From contig JAHBNG010000016.1 in NCBI GenBank assembly GCA_019217005.1, positions 1-64,000 on the forward strand: DNA of 64,000 nucleotides. Direction: 5' to 3'. A program made the position numbers and the translations under genes. Source of the DNA: Chloroflexi bacterium TSY (GTDB lineage Bacteria > Chloroflexota > Anaerolineae > Caldilineales > Caldilineaceae). The number at the start of each line of letters is the position of its first letter. Position 1 is the first letter of the stretch. The notes beneath the pieces were generated by a model. The model saw nothing but the letters and a program-made list of their open reading frames with translations. It was not told the DNA's origin and searched no databases. Shown in pieces: positions 17,911-28,145 of the stretch.

Positions 17911-19407
17911 CTTTACTTTCTGGTAAAGGCTTGAGTGACAAAGGGCAAACCGAAAGGGGCGGAAAAAAGAATCCACCCTGAAAAAAACGGGATAAAATGT
18001 AAAAATAGTGCTCGGCTAGTTTAAGCAGCGGCATTGAGGCGGCGATGAGCGAGAACGCCTTTAGGGAAATGGTGTGAAACCGAGGCCTTTTTCCGAAAGT
18101 CAGGGTCGAGTTGGTCAGGAGTTGGAAAAAGAGCACTCGAGAGAACACGGCGCAGCCTGCCGGGAGTGGATTGAGGCTCTCGATCCCAGTAGCCAGTCGG
18201 TATGGGAGGAAGAGAAGCGGCTAAATGGGAAAGAAGATTGCCAGCCAGCAGCCCCAGTTCAGGTAAGCGGAAACAAGCCTCATCGGCATGAACAAATTGA
18301 CGATGTAAGCCAATCATCTGCTTGGAAGCCAAGGGGGGAGGTTCAACAGGCCAGCGTTCCAGGTAGACAAGATAAATGGTTTCAGGCTGCAAAGTCATAA
18401 CGGTCGCCAAAACCAAAGGTGTGTTGTAGGCCGGATCCTGAATGACGTAAATCGAGTAGGTACGGTTGGCTGTATCCACCTTGGTTGTTCTGGGGACGAG
18501 ATTGTGCCATGCTTGATAGCAAATCAGGCGACCACTATAGAGAAAGCGACCAGACGAGTCCGGAGTTGTAGCCTCGAGTCGCTTTCCCTTATAGCTGCGA
18601 GAGAGCGGACGCACAATATCACCATATTCAGGTGGTCTGCCTTTTTTCTTTGCGTTTGGGGAACTCATTGCGGCGCACTGTGCAGTTAATGGCTTCCCGC
18701 AGGACAAATCGGTCTATGCCGCTTTCTAGCATTTCTCTGATTGTAAACCCGGCATCGACCACCGCCACTTCGTCTGACTCCAGTGATTTCTTCGTCTCTT
18801 TCAGCAGCTTTTTCCGAAACTCACTTTCCTTTGTTCCAACCGTGCATCTCATGATTGCCTTGAGCAGTGGCACTCGCTTCCCGCCTATCTCCCCCCGAGC
18901 TTATCATCACTCCAAAGATGAGCGCGGGCAATGCCCGACGAGCCGTTGAGTTATAGAGTCGGTTCACTTTCCCTTGCAGCTTCGGTCGCCAGAACCCTGT
19001 GATATCTATGCTTTTCACTCGGTACCCTTCTAACTTTTTTGCCTCCCATTCCCTTTCCACTTTCTTCTTGCCACGACCCCAGCAGACTTGTGATATCCCA
19101 TGATCCATATCGAAAGCTCCACCAGCTTCGCCGGAGCTCCTCATCTTCAAACCCGCTTTCTTTCAATGCGCTATGGATTGCTCCTCGACTTTTCAGAAAC
19201 GACCCATTCAGCATTGCCCACATCAGACGCATTACATTTACGTTTGTTCCCATCGGCGTTACTTGCAATACATTCATCAGTACTGCTATAGTTATTTCTG
19301 GCGCGGTTAGCATTCCTTCCTCCTTTTTGGGTTCTCTACCTTTAGGATGAACTGCTAACCGCTTTTTGTCACATTTCTCATCTCTTTTCTTTTACCAGAA
19401 AGTAAAG
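17911..19407 (-). mobile_element. IS4-type element copy 1 (1497 bp)
   Basis: Terminal inverted repeats CTTTACTTTCTGGTAAA / TTTACCAGAAAGTAAAG. Flanked by the 5-bp duplication TTAAG at 17906-17910 and 19408-19412. Further copies start at 24549, 39695 and 60316. Together with copy 2 it forms one sequence lineage, distinguishable from copies 3 and 4 by shared substitutions. Carries a broken transposase gene on the minus strand. Confidence 0.93.
18021..19313 (-). pseudogene. IS4-type transposase, frameshifted (copy 1)
   Basis: The reconstructed product is about 430 residues. It has the DDE pattern (KSIDITGFWRP, VAVVDAGFTIREM, then YLERWPVEPPPLASK, which fits the IS4 signature Y-x2-R-x3-E-x6-K exactly). 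Compared with the other copies it has an extra T near 19063 and an extra C near 18893, so the frame is broken at least twice. ATG 19313 begins MLTAPEITIAVLMNVLQV. Confidence 0.88.
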
Positions 19408-19412
19408 TTAAG

Positions 19413-19578
19413 GTATTCTTAAGGATACATCTATAATATCATAACATTTTTTTGAAGATTGTCAAATGCGTGATACATCTTCACTTTCCCGAAAAGACAT
19501 ATGAACGTCTGGACAGCCAGCGTACACCTATGTCTTTCCGGGAATGCACATTACTGTGCGTAACATTGAAACCCATGA
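19413..19578. other. Spacer between the IS4-type copy 1 and the chaperonin operon end
   Basis: About 166 AT-rich bases. No gene or repeat recognised. The stop of the small operon protein lies at its right edge. Confidence 0.4.
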
Positions 19579-19939
19579 TTAATTTAACCTGGTTGCGTTC
19601 ACATGTTCCGGGGTGGTTCATTTTAGGCGGACAATTAGGTTTACATTTTTGCAAAGAGAAAAGATGTTTATATTTTCTAATTTGAGCCATGCTCAGGCAG
19701 AAAATGACCTCATATAGATTTTTGTCTATGTATCAAAAGTGTAAACCTAATTCTGAACCACCCCCATGTTCCGTCAGAAATACCCGCATCGGTTCCGCAA
19801 TGACACCGCCATCCTCTTCCAGTGATTCTAAAAATAACTCTACTCCAATATAAAAACGGCTGGCACAGTCTTGTGCCAGCCGTTCTTGAATCCAGCTTCG
19901 ATATATGATTCCTACAGAGATTAGGACATCCTCAATCAA
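19579..19939 (-). pseudogene. 65-residue protein of the chaperonin operon, interrupted by MITE-C copy 2
   Basis: Removing MITE-C plus one CATGTTCC leaves 198 bases. The protein begins at TTG 19939 (overlapping the propeller stop by 8 bases) as (M)IEDVLISVGIIYRSWIQERL, continues through ASRFYIGVELFLESLEEDGG, and ends MRVFLTEHVNATRLN with stop at 19579. I do not recognise it. The overlap suggests translational coupling to the propeller gene. The start is uncertain because there is no in-frame ATG until MRVFL. With the element in place the protein ends in an element-encoded tail. Confidence 0.55.
19610..19764. mobile_element. MITE-C copy 2 (155 bp)
   Basis: Ends GGGGTGGTTCA / TGAACCACCCC, 8-bp duplication CATGTTCC at 19602-19609 and 19765-19772. 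This is the most divergent of the four copies in its interior but has the same length. It interrupts the last gene of the chaperonin operon eight codons before its natural stop. Confidence 0.92.
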
Positions 19940-20786
19940 CCGCCGTCACACCATGCTCCCCAGCAGACAATATCCCTTTGGAGGTATTGACCAACGCCAA
20001 TGTCGCCTGACTATCAGGTATATGTATCCAGGCTACACCGTCAGATGAAGACCAAAGACCAGTGTCATCGCTGAGCAGCCAGCCATCATCCGCCGAGACA
20101 AGTGCATCGACACGAGTCGGAGCACCCTCAACCTGCTCGAACGAATAGCCTCCATCGGTTGAGCGCCACAGGCCAGACTCTTCGGTGCCCGCTAGAACTT
20201 CTCCATTCGAGTGAAAATCAGGAGATACAGCGATTACTTGGAAGACTCGGTCAGTACCTTCACAGCGCTTCCACCCAAGGCCACTGTTGGGTGAACGGTA
20301 GATGCCTTCCTCCGTACCGGCAAAAACCACTTCGCGACGGGGCCAAACATCTGGTGGTGCCACAGGTGCCCATGCTAAGGTCAGCACTGTATAATCTTGC
20401 AGACCAAAGTTGCAGACCCACCAATGCTCGCCTCGGTTGCGAGTGCGCAGAACACCTCCTCCAGCACTGCCCGCTAGCATAACCCCCGTCTCGGCAACTC
20501 GGGTATCCGCTACAATGCAGACGACAGGGGCTTCAATGCCATCCATCCAAGAGGCTTGCCAATTGTCACCTGCATCGCGTGAAAAGGCAACACCATGGGG
20601 CATGCCTCCAACAAGAATCCTATCATCAGCAGCACCACAGCAATAGAGTTCCTGTTGCGGCTGTGGGACAACGTTCAGGTCACTGTTGAGGGTGAAAAGT
20701 CCTTCCGGGCCAGCAGCCCACAGCTCTGGTCCTCGACTTGATTCTGAATCTGGGTATAGTTCTGAGAGTGAAAGAATAATGGGCAT
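19932..20786 (-). CDS. BNR/Asp-box beta-propeller protein (Ycf48-like)
   Basis: A 284-residue protein with at least five BNR/Asp-box repeats: FSRDAGDNW, RTRNRGEHWW, YRSPNSGLGW, WRSTDGGYSF and WSSSDGVAW, each on a beta-strand hairpin typical of a propeller. Similar propellers act as sialidase-like or photosystem-assembly (Ycf48) scaffolds. No signal peptide is visible, so it is likely cytoplasmic. The gene begins 13 bases after the chaperonin paralogue and overlaps the downstream 65-residue gene, so the three form an operon. A chaperonin partner or client-adaptor role is plausible but unproven. Confidence 0.85.
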   Translation of the reverse strand: MPIILSLSELYPDSESSRGPELWAAGPEGLFTLNSDLNVVPQPQQELYCCGAADDRILVGGMPHGVAFSRDAGDNWQASWMDGIEAPVVCIVADTRVAETGVMLAGSAGGGVLRTRNRGEHWWVCNFGLQDYTVLTLAWAPVAPPDVWPRREVVFAGTEEGIYRSPNSGLGWKRCEGTDRVFQVIAVSPDFHSNGEVLAGTEESGLWRSTDGGYSFEQVEGAPTRVDALVSADDGWLLSDDTGLWSSSDGVAWIHIPDSQATLALVNTSKGILSAGEHGVTAVD

Positions 20787-20799
20787 AAATATTTATATT

Positions 20800-22443
20800 C
20801 TACGGATTAAGCGATTGCTCTGGATCTTTATGATAGACAATTGCATCAGTCGTTAATGCCTGCATAGCACCGCTGATGGCCGCACGGAATGATGTTTCAA
20901 GTACATCAGCAACGTCTAAAATGCCCGATTCGTAGGCATCGCACACTTGGTAATTGACAGCATCATACGTGGCACTGGGGCCAGCCGTCAGGACGCGATC
21001 AACAATTACTGCTGGTGGATCCATCTGGGCATTGCTCACAATCTGACGCAAAGGTGCAGAGAGAACACGTTCAATGAGTTGCATCCCCATGAGTTCGTTT
21101 TCGCTTGCGCCATTTGCATTTCGAGCACTTCGTACGGCTGCGATACAATGAAGTAGGGCAGCTCCACCGCCAGGGACAACGCCATTGCGCTGAGCAGCAG
21201 AGAGTACTTTGAATGAACGGTCTGCCTGTTGGTAGAGTACTTCGCGGTGTAATTTGCTGTCTGCGCCAATCTTGAGCCGACCAACACCACCAGCAAGTGC
21301 AGACATCCGCGCAACATATTTTGGCCGATCATCATCATCCAACGGTGTTTCAGCAATATAGGTGCGCAGCCGGGCGACTTCGGACTGAATTTTGGCACGT
21401 GCCTCTTTTTCAGCTACAACCACCATGCCGTCACTAGAAAATTCGGCTCGTTGGGCAACACCTATATGCTCGAGTTGAGCATGTTCTGGCAAAATACCAT
21501 AATCAGAGCCAATAAGTGTTGCACCAGTCATTGTCTCTAGATCTGCCCATGCCCAACGCATTTCGTCGCCAATCACGTTGAGCTTGACGGATAGAATATC
21601 GAGTTTCTTTTTCTCTTTCTTGGCTCGATGATTCGCTAGCAATAACCCTAACGCAGACTCGGTCATGTCCTTGACAATGAACAGAACTGACTTTTTGCCC
21701 ATCTGCAGTGCTGATTCGAGAATGGGAACAACCTGTTCTGCAGCCGTGACTCGGTCATTGATTAGCGCAACAGCCGGATCCGTAACAACAGCGCGTTTGC
21801 GCTGAGGATCGCTGTAGAAGTACATGCTAGAAATCTTCGCCTTGTAGTGTGCGCCAGCAATATATTCCCGCTCCAGGCAGTGTGCTACATATTTTTCGAT
21901 GATGATGCGTGCATCAGGGCCCAGAAGGTAACTCATTTCGCCAATAACGGCAGAGAGTGTATCTTCCTTTGTGATCGTGCGTGCCACAGAGGAAAGAATA
22001 TCTTCATCCTCGGCCTTCCGAGCTTGAGCGTAGAGTGCATCATGAACCACTTTTGCTGCTCGCTCAACGCCTCGTTCCATCAAGACAGAATTAACCCCTG
22101 CTGTCGTCAGCTTGAGACCTTCGTTGAAAATCTCGCGTGCCAAGACAGCAGCCATCGCACCACCGTCACCCGCGCGTTGGCTCACGCGCCAGATCAGGCT
22201 TCGCATGACCATTGCACCAATGTCATCTTGAGCGGTACCGAGGCTAAGGATACGGCGTACAATCGTCGCTGCGTCGTCGAGCAACTCAACTTTCATGCCC
22301 GTATCGCGCTGACTTGCCACGTGACCGCTGGTTGGACCTAGAGTTGTCGCAATCAGTTCACCAATCGCGTTGATGCCGGTCTTAAAGTGTTTAGACGTAG
22401 TCGGTTGCCCCACAACTTGGGGTCGGTAGTTTTCTTTGATCAT
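20800..22443 (-). CDS. Divergent GroEL/Cpn60 chaperonin paralogue
   Basis: About 547 residues with the full chaperonin layout. The opening strand region and TTLGPTSGHVA (canonical TLGPKGRNV) are present, followed by the ATP-site loop RAGDGGAMAAVLA (canonical GDGTTTATVLA) and VPGGGAALLHC. The phosphate-binding Thr residues of GDGTTT are replaced by Gly-Ala-Met. The helix before GVVPGGG (RSFKVLSAAQRN) seems to lack the catalytic Asp equivalent to GroEL Asp398. ATP hydrolysis may therefore be altered. ATG 22443 (MIKENYRPQ) is preferred; a TTG at 22455 is in frame. No groES is adjacent. It heads a three-gene operon with a propeller and a small protein. Confidence 0.88.
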   Translation of the reverse strand: MIKENYRPQVVGQPTTSKHFKTGINAIGELIATTLGPTSGHVASQRDTGMKVELLDDAATIVRRILSLGTAQDDIGAMVMRSLIWRVSQRAGDGGAMAAVLAREIFNEGLKLTTAGVNSVLMERGVERAAKVVHDALYAQARKAEDEDILSSVARTITKEDTLSAVIGEMSYLLGPDARIIIEKYVAHCLEREYIAGAHYKAKISSMYFYSDPQRKRAVVTDPAVALINDRVTAAEQVVPILESALQMGKKSVLFIVKDMTESALGLLLANHRAKKEKKKLDILSVKLNVIGDEMRWAWADLETMTGATLIGSDYGILPEHAQLEHIGVAQRAEFSSDGMVVVAEKEARAKIQSEVARLRTYIAETPLDDDDRPKYVARMSALAGGVGRLKIGADSKLHREVLYQQADRSFKVLSAAQRNGVVPGGGAALLHCIAAVRSARNANGASENELMGMQLIERVLSAPLRQIVSNAQMDPPAVIVDRVLTAGPSATYDAVNYQVCDAYESGILDVADVLETSFRAAISGAMQALTTDAIVYHKDPEQSLNP

Positions 22444-22733
22444 ATTGGGTATCAATAATCTTTTCTAGAACATCAGAGGGGGACTTCCTCATGGGTGAAT
22501 GCTTTATAGTCTACCCGAATTGAGAGATTTATTCCAAATTTTGGTAGTTGGAGAATAGAAATTGAAATATGAAGATTCAATCGATCCAAAATGAGTCTGA
22601 TCTCCGTGGAGTCGCCATGCCTGGACCAGCATCCTCTCATACAGCTATGCCCGACTCGGTACGACTTTAGAAAACGCTGCGCCATACATAGCGACTCACC
22701 GGAAATTCGGATCGACAGAGATTTTAATAAGGC
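22444..22733. other. Intergenic region between the chaperonin operon and the M28 peptidase end
   Basis: About 290 bases upstream of the chaperonin gene. It must contain that operon's promoter, but I cannot place one with confidence. A 70-codon minus-strand frame (22685-22473) has no recognisable domain and overlaps this leader, so I do not count it as a gene. Confidence 0.4.
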
Positions 22734-22860
22734 TTATCCAGATGATGTCGAAATAAGGGTGAGGGAGCAATCAAAGGGCGTTGCCCCCAACGATGGGCTA
22801 AACGCGCATCCAAAGCAAAGGACAGAAGCGCATGGGCGGTAGCGTCTCCTAGCTCATTTA
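22734..22860 (-). pseudogene. M28 peptidase, C-terminal fragment
   Basis: On the minus strand, joining across the ISAzo13-type copy 1 gives SEEALNELGDATAHALLSFALDARL and ends HHLDKPY at stop 22734-22736. The NELGDATAHALLSFA pattern is the usual end of secreted M28 aminopeptidases. The TTA at 22858-22860 is one copy of the element's 3-bp duplication. Confidence 0.85.
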
Positions 22861-24158
22861 GGCTAAACCAAAAAAATAATTATACGCGAACGAGAGAATG
22901 GAGAGGGGGAATAAGGACAAACCATTTTTCTAAACCAGGTAAACGTTGGAAGCGTTGTGCCAAACGGTCCATCTCTTTCTGAGTGAGTTTGACGCCGGTC
23001 TCATAAAGAGTGGAATTCAGGTGAACGAAGGGTTGTAGTTGGTTAAAGCGAAAAGAACGGGCAAAATTGAGAACGGTCTCAAGAGAATCGAGAAGAGAAC
23101 CGTTCCAGTGTTTTTCAAGATGGCCCCAAACCCGTTCGATGGGGTTGTATTTACTGTGATAAGGAGGGTAGCAGGCGAGCTGAATAGAGAGACGATAGTG
23201 CTCAACAAACTGAGTGAGACGATACATAAACTGAGTCCGACGGGTATGATTTTCGGGACCATTGTCCTGATTGATCACGAGGGTCTTGACGTGAGGAAAG
23301 TGTTCACGTACGCTTTCCCAAAATCAATCAGGCAGTCGACAATAAGTCACTCGTCACTTTCGACTGAGTCAAGTAAAGAAAGAGTTCCTTGGTTGAAGGG
23401 AGGTAAATGCCAAAAGGAGTGACTTTCTCGGTCTTCTTATCTTGAAAGTCATGATCGAGCGCTTTGACAACCACTCGACTTATCCCTTCTCTCGAGAAAC
23501 GGTCAAGTAAAATCGTCGCTTTGGCATCCCAAGAGAGGCGCAGAACCGTCTCGTCTGCATCCGCTTCTTGATTGATCTGATGAATTCTATCAAAGATCGC
23601 ATCGGTCTCTGGGATCTTTTTCACTGGTTGACTTTTTTTGACCCGGTTTGAGCCATAGCCTAACTCATTGAGCTTCAAGCGGATGGCCTCTTCGCCAGGC
23701 AATTCCTCATCTGTGTATCCTTTCTGCTCGATGAGCTGGGTACGCATTTCGGCGGCGGTTAGTCGAGTGTACAATTGGGGGGTCGAAAGGTGGGATCGGT
23801 CTGGCTGAATTGATCGGCGATTTCAACCATATCGGCCAGTAAAGTGGGGATATGGTCTTCGGCTTTTTTGCGACCACGTCGGTGGCTTTGGTCGACATAA
23901 CAGAAGCCGCCTTCTAGTTCTTCCAGGGCTTTGGCTATCGTCGCCCGATTCCAGCCCAACTCTCGTTCTGCTTTCGTCGGACTCCCTTCGCATATCGTTT
24001 TGACCGTTTGGGCCATGAAGTGCCTTCTTTCGTATCCACTTAACATGGCCTTCGTCTCTTTCAAGACTTCAACCATTTCTGGCGAGATTGTCATTTTTGC
24101 TCCTTTTGGAGAGCTAGTTTAACACCTTCTCGCGTATATTTTATTTTTTGGATTGGCC
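22861..24158 (-). mobile_element. ISAzo13-type element copy 1 (1298 bp)
   Basis: Ends GGCTAAACCAAAAAAATAAT and TATTTTATTTTTTGGATTGG followed by CC, imperfect inverted repeats. Flanked by TTA at 22858-22860 and 24159-24161. Copies 2 and 3 are at 26022 and 58394. Inserted near the 3' end of the M28 peptidase gene. Confidence 0.9.
22880..24094 (-). pseudogene. ISAzo13 family transposase, frameshifted (copy 1)
   Basis: About 404 codons in three frames. N-terminal helix-turn-helix region (MTISPEMVEVLKETKAML), then KKIPETDAIFDRIHQIN and WDAKATILLDRFSREG as in ISAzo13/Rhodopirellula-type transposases, DNGPENHTRRTQF, and the catalytic Glu in YNPIERVWGHLEKHW. Relative to copy 2 it lacks one C in the C7 run near 23780, and there is another break near 23335. 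Confidence 0.88.
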
Positions 24159-24548
24159 TTAGAGCCTCTTCGCTGACATTCTCAATTGTGTCACATGCCT
24201 GATGATAGCAGGGATCAGTCGCAATACCACCACGCGCATGCCCATACGCACGCGCCTGTGCACGTGATAGTACATTTTCAGCCCCACTAAAGAGTCCATC
24301 GACTGCAATACCCGCACGCATAAACGGGGCATGATCAGAGCGTCCACCAATCCTGATCGGTTCCCAATAAAGATCATGACTATCGAAATAATCGGTCAAG
24401 AGCTTTGTGATCTGCGCTGTGCCGGTTGGAGCATTCTGGTTGAGTTGATAGACACCACGGATGTAATTGGGTGAGCCAATCATGTCAAAGTTTAGGTAGA
24501 GCGCAATGTCGTCTAGGTGATCGGGATGATTCTCCTGGAGATCTTCTA
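24159..24548 (-). pseudogene. M28 peptidase, metal-site fragment
   Basis: Reads VEDLQENHPDHLDDIALYLNFDMIGSPNYIRG through GGRSDHAPFMRAGIAVDGLFSGAEN to DPCYHQACDTIENVSEEAL. FDMIGSPN and CYHQACDT are the late zinc-ligand segments of M28 aminopeptidases, so this is the second half of the catalytic domain. It is bounded by the ISAzo13-type copy 1 and the IS4-type copy 2. Confidence 0.9.
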
Positions 24549-25932
24549 CTTTACTTTCTGGTAAAGGCTTGAGTGACAAAGGGCAAACCGAAAGGGGCGG
24601 AAAAAAGAATCCACCCTGAAAAAACGGGATAAAATGTAAAAATAGTGCTCGGCTAGTTTAAGCAGCGGCATTGAGGCGGCGATGAGCGAGAACGCCTTTA
24701 GGGAAATGGTGTGAAACCGAGGCCTTTTTCCGAAAGTCAGGGTCGAGTTGGTCAGGAGTTGGAAAAAGAGCACTCGAGAGAACACGGCGCAGCCTGCCGG
24801 GAGTGGCTTGAGGCTCTCGATCCCAGTAGCCAGTCGGTATGGGAGGAAGAGAAGCGGCTAAATGGGAAAGAAGATTGCCAGCCAGCAGCCCCAGTTCAGG
24901 TAAGCGGAAACAAGCCTCATCGGCATGAACAAATTGACGATGTAAGCCAATCATCTGCTTGGAAGCCAAGGGGGGGAGGTTCAACAGGCCAGCGTTCCAG
25001 GTAGACAAGATAAATGGTTTCAGGCTGCAAAGTCATAACGGTCGCCAAAACCAAAGGTGTGTTGTAGGCCGGATCCTGAATGACGTAAATCGAGTAGGTA
25101 CGGTTGGCTGTATCCACCTTGGTTGTTCTGGGGACGAGATTGTGCCATGCTTGATAGCAAATCAGGCGACCACTATAGAGAAAGCGACCAGACGAGTCCG
25201 GAGTTGTAGCCTCGAGTCGCTTCCCGCAGGACAAATCGGTCTATGCCGCTTTCTAGCATTTCTCTGATTGTAAACCCGGCATCGACCACCGCCACTTCGT
25301 CTGACTCCAGTGATTTCTTCGTCTCTGTCAGCAGCTTTTTCCGAAACTCACTTTCCTTTGTTCCAACCGTGCATCTCATGATTGCCTTGAGCAGTGGCAC
25401 TCGCTTCCCGCCTATCTCCCCCGAGCTTATCATCACTCCAAAGATGAGCGCGGGCAATGCCCGACGAGCCGTTGAGTTATAGAGTCGGTTCACTTTCCCT
25501 TGCAGCTTCGGTCGCCAGAACCCTGTGATATCTATGCTTTTCACTCGGTACCCTTCTAACTTTTTTGCCTCCCATTCCCTTTCCACTTCTTCTTGCCACG
25601 ACCCCAGCAGACTTGTGATATCCCATGATCCATATCGAAAGCTCCACCAGCTTCGCCGGAGCTCCTCATCTTCAAACCCGCTTTCTTTCAATGCGCTATG
25701 GATTGCTCCTCGACTTTTCAGAAACGACCCATTCAGCATTGCCCACATCAGACGCATTACATTTACGTTTGTTCCCATCGGCGTTACTTGCAATACATTC
25801 ATCAGTACTGCTATAGTTATTTCTGGCGCGGTTAGCATTCCTTCCTCCTTTTTGGGTTCTCTACCTTTAGGATGAACTGCTAACCGCTTTTTGTCACATT
25901 TCTCATCTCTTTTCTTTTACCAGAAAGTAAAG
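24549..25932 (-). mobile_element. IS4-type element copy 2 (1384 bp, internally deleted)
   Basis: Same ends as copy 1. Flanked by TTCTA at 24544-24548 and 25933-25937. It lacks about 110 bases present in copy 1, between two CTTCCC microrepeats (junction near 25222), which removes the part of the transposase gene around EYGDIVRPLSRSYKGK. Confidence 0.92.
24658..25838 (-). pseudogene. IS4-type transposase with internal deletion (copy 2)
   Basis: The N-terminal 200 codons are continuous, including SIDITGFWRP and VVDAGFTIREM. The deletion near 25222 then shifts the frame (FVLREATRGYNSGL) and the C-terminal YLERWPVE region lies in other frames. Not functional. Confidence 0.88.
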
Positions 25933-26009
25933 TTCTACATAATGTGGTTATATCAACTGCTTGGGCAGGAGCCGTAGCTTGACCGCTGCCCGAAAACTGA
26001 AGCGTTGCA
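25933..26009 (-). pseudogene. M28 peptidase, PA-domain fragment
   Basis: After joining across the composite transposon the minus strand reads EREYATLQFSGSGQATAPAQAVDITTL, which matches the start of the protease-associated domain in secreted M28 peptidases. The next expected region, about 200 or more residues including the HxD zinc ligands, is absent between here and 24548, and the frames either side of the IS4-type element do not match. The gene had therefore lost its middle before or during that insertion. Confidence 0.8.
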
Positions 26010-26021
26010 GGTAGTGGTTAA

Positions 26022-27320
26022 GGCCAATCCAAAAAATAAAATATACGCGAGAAGGTGTTAAACTAGCTCTCCAAAAGGAGCAAAAATGACAATCTCGCCA
26101 GAAATGGTTGAAGTCTTGAAAGAGACGAAGGCCATGTTAAGTGGATACGAAAGAAGGCACTTCATGGCCCAAACGGTCAAAACGATATGCGAAGGGAGTC
26201 CGACGAAAGCAGAACGAGAGTTGGGCTGGAATCGGGCGACGATAGCCAAAGCCCTGGAAGAACTAGAAGGCGGCTTCTGTTATGTCGACCAAAGCCACCG
26301 ACGTGGTCGCAAAAAAGCCGAAGACCATATCCCCACTTTACTGGCCGATATGGTTGAAATCGCCGATCAATTCAGCCAGACCGATCCCACCTTTCGACCC
26401 CCCCAATTGTACACTCGACTAACCGCCGCCGAAATGCGTACCCAGCTCATCGAGCAGAAAGGATACACAGATGAGGAATTGCCTGGCGAAGAGGCCATCC
26501 GCTTGAAGCTCAATGAGTTAGGCTATGGCTCAAACCGGGTCAAAAAAAGTCAACCAGTGAAAAAGATCCCAGAGACCGATGCGATCTTTGATAGAATTCA
26601 TCAGATCAATCAAGAAGCGGATGCAGACGAGACGGTTCTGCGCCTCTTGGGATGCCAAAGCGACGATTTTACTTGACCGTTTCTCGAGAGAAGGGATAAG
26701 TCGAGTGGTTGTCAAAGCGCTCGATCATGACTTTCAAGATAAGAAGACCGAGAAAGTCACTCCTTTTGGCATTTACCTCCCTTCAACCAAGGAACTCTTT
26801 CTTTACTTGACTCAGTCGAAAGTGACTAGTGACTTTATTGTCGACTGCCTGATTGATTTTTGGGAAAGCGTACGTGAACACTTTCCTCACGTCAAGACCC
26901 TCGTGATCAATCAGGACAATGGTCCCGAAAATCATACCCGTCGGACTCAGTTTATGTATCGTCTCACTCAGTTTGTTGAGCACTATCGTCTCTCTATTCA
27001 GCTCGCCTGCTACCCTCCTTATCACAGTAAATACAACCCCATCGAACGGGTTTGGGGCCATCTTGAAAAACACTGGAACGGTTCTCTTCTCGATTCTCTT
27101 GAGACCGTTCTCAATTTTGCCCGTTCTTTTCGCTTTAACCAACTACAACCCTTCGTTCACCTGAATTCCACTCTTTATGAGACCGGCGTCAAACTCACTC
27201 AGAAAGAGATGGACCGTTTGGCACAACGCTTCCAACGTTTACCTGGTTTAGAAAAATGGTTTGTCCTTATTCCCCCTCTCCATTCTCTCGTTCGCGTATA
27301 ATTATTTTTTTGGTTTAGCC
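26022..27320 (+). mobile_element. ISAzo13-type element copy 2 (1299 bp), nested in the left repeat of IS1 copy A
   Basis: Ends GGCCAATCCAAAAAATAAAA and TAATTATTTTTTTGGTTTAG followed by CC, flanked by TAA at 26019-26021 and 27321-27323. Same element as copies at 22861 and 58394 in the opposite orientation. Confidence 0.9.
26086..27301 (+). pseudogene. ISAzo13 family transposase, one frameshift (copy 2)
   Basis: This is the best-preserved copy. It is continuous from MTISPEMVEVLK to ADADETVLRL, then two bases are missing near 26648 (CGCCTCTTGG against CGCCTCTCTTGG in the other copies). After the break it continues WDAKATILLDRF to the end at VLIPPLHSLVRV. The DDE residues are in the two parts. 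Confidence 0.88.
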
Positions 27321-27349
27321 TAAGTGTAAAGTGATGATAGAATCAGGCA

Positions 27350-28093
27350 ATGGTAACGGAAACAATAATCCATCAATGCTATGGATGTGGTAGCAAGCAG
27401 ATCACGAAAAAAGGTCAAACGGCAAAGGGTAAGCAGAAATATCACTGCAAAGGGTGCGGGTCCTATGGCACCCTGAACCCAACCGTTGCTTATAGACCGG
27501 AACGGTGCGCCGAAATCTTGCGTGCGTACCATGAGCGGTCCAGTCTGCGCGGGCTTGAGCGCACCTTTGGTGTGGCGCGTCAGAGCGTCGCCAAGTGGTT
27601 ACGTGAAGAAGATGCCGACTTACCCGTTGTCCCACCCTTGGATGATCCGCAGCCTGATGACCTGTTGGAACTGGATGAACTCTGATCCTTTGTCGGGTCA
27701 AAAAAACAAAGGCTAGGTCTGGATAGCCCTCTGTCGACGCACCCGCCAGATTGTCTCGTACTTCATTGGCGGACGCAGTGAGGAGGATTGTTGGCGTTTA
27801 TGGTCGTGGTTCCCCCCCGACTACCGCCACTGCGCCACTTTTAGCGACTTCTGGGAGACCTACGATGCTGTCTTTGGGCATCTAGGCATGGTCCATCAAT
27901 CCGTCGGCAAAGAGACCGGCCAAACCGCACATGTCGTTCATGAAGTGGGCGTTTCGCCAACGCTGGAACAACACCCTGCGCCAACGGCTCGCACCTTTTG
28001 TCCGCAAGACACCAAGACCGACGCGTTTCATGAAATTGCTCTGCGCCGATTCATTCATTACTACAACCCGACCAAATCAGTTCTCGCTTTACC
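27350..28093 (+). pseudogene. IS1 transposase InsAB, broken (copy A)
   Basis: The InsA-like part has the zinc finger CYGCGSKQITKKGQTAKG then YHCKGC and the helix-turn-helix GLERTFGVARQSVAKWLRE, ending at a TGA at 27683-27685 where copy B has TGG (DELWSF). The InsB part follows: VSYFIGGRSEEDCWRLW, MKWAFRQRWNNTLRQRL and a C-terminal YYNPTKS. A 10-base deletion near 28012 shifts the frame again. Confidence 0.85.
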
Positions 28094-28145
28094 ACTACCA
28101 GAACTTTTATCTCACGATATATCATTTCAGAAAATCGTCGGATTA

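Larger units (their letters stand above)
26010..28099 (+). mobile_element. IS1 family element copy A (788 bp plus nested ISAzo13 element)
   Basis: Left end GGTAGTGGTTAA at 26010-26021, then the ISAzo13-type copy 2, then the body from 27324 to the right end CTTTACCACTACC at 28099. The end matches the IS1-type inverted repeat GGTAGTG. Compared with copy B it lacks 10 bases near 28012. The nested element splits the left inverted repeat after 12 bases, so this copy cannot now transpose by that end. Confidence 0.88.

Noticed and set aside
22473..22685. A 70-codon minus-strand frame upstream of the chaperonin gene
   Set aside because: No recognisable domain, no ribosome binding site, and it overlaps the chaperonin leader and adjoins the peptidase end.
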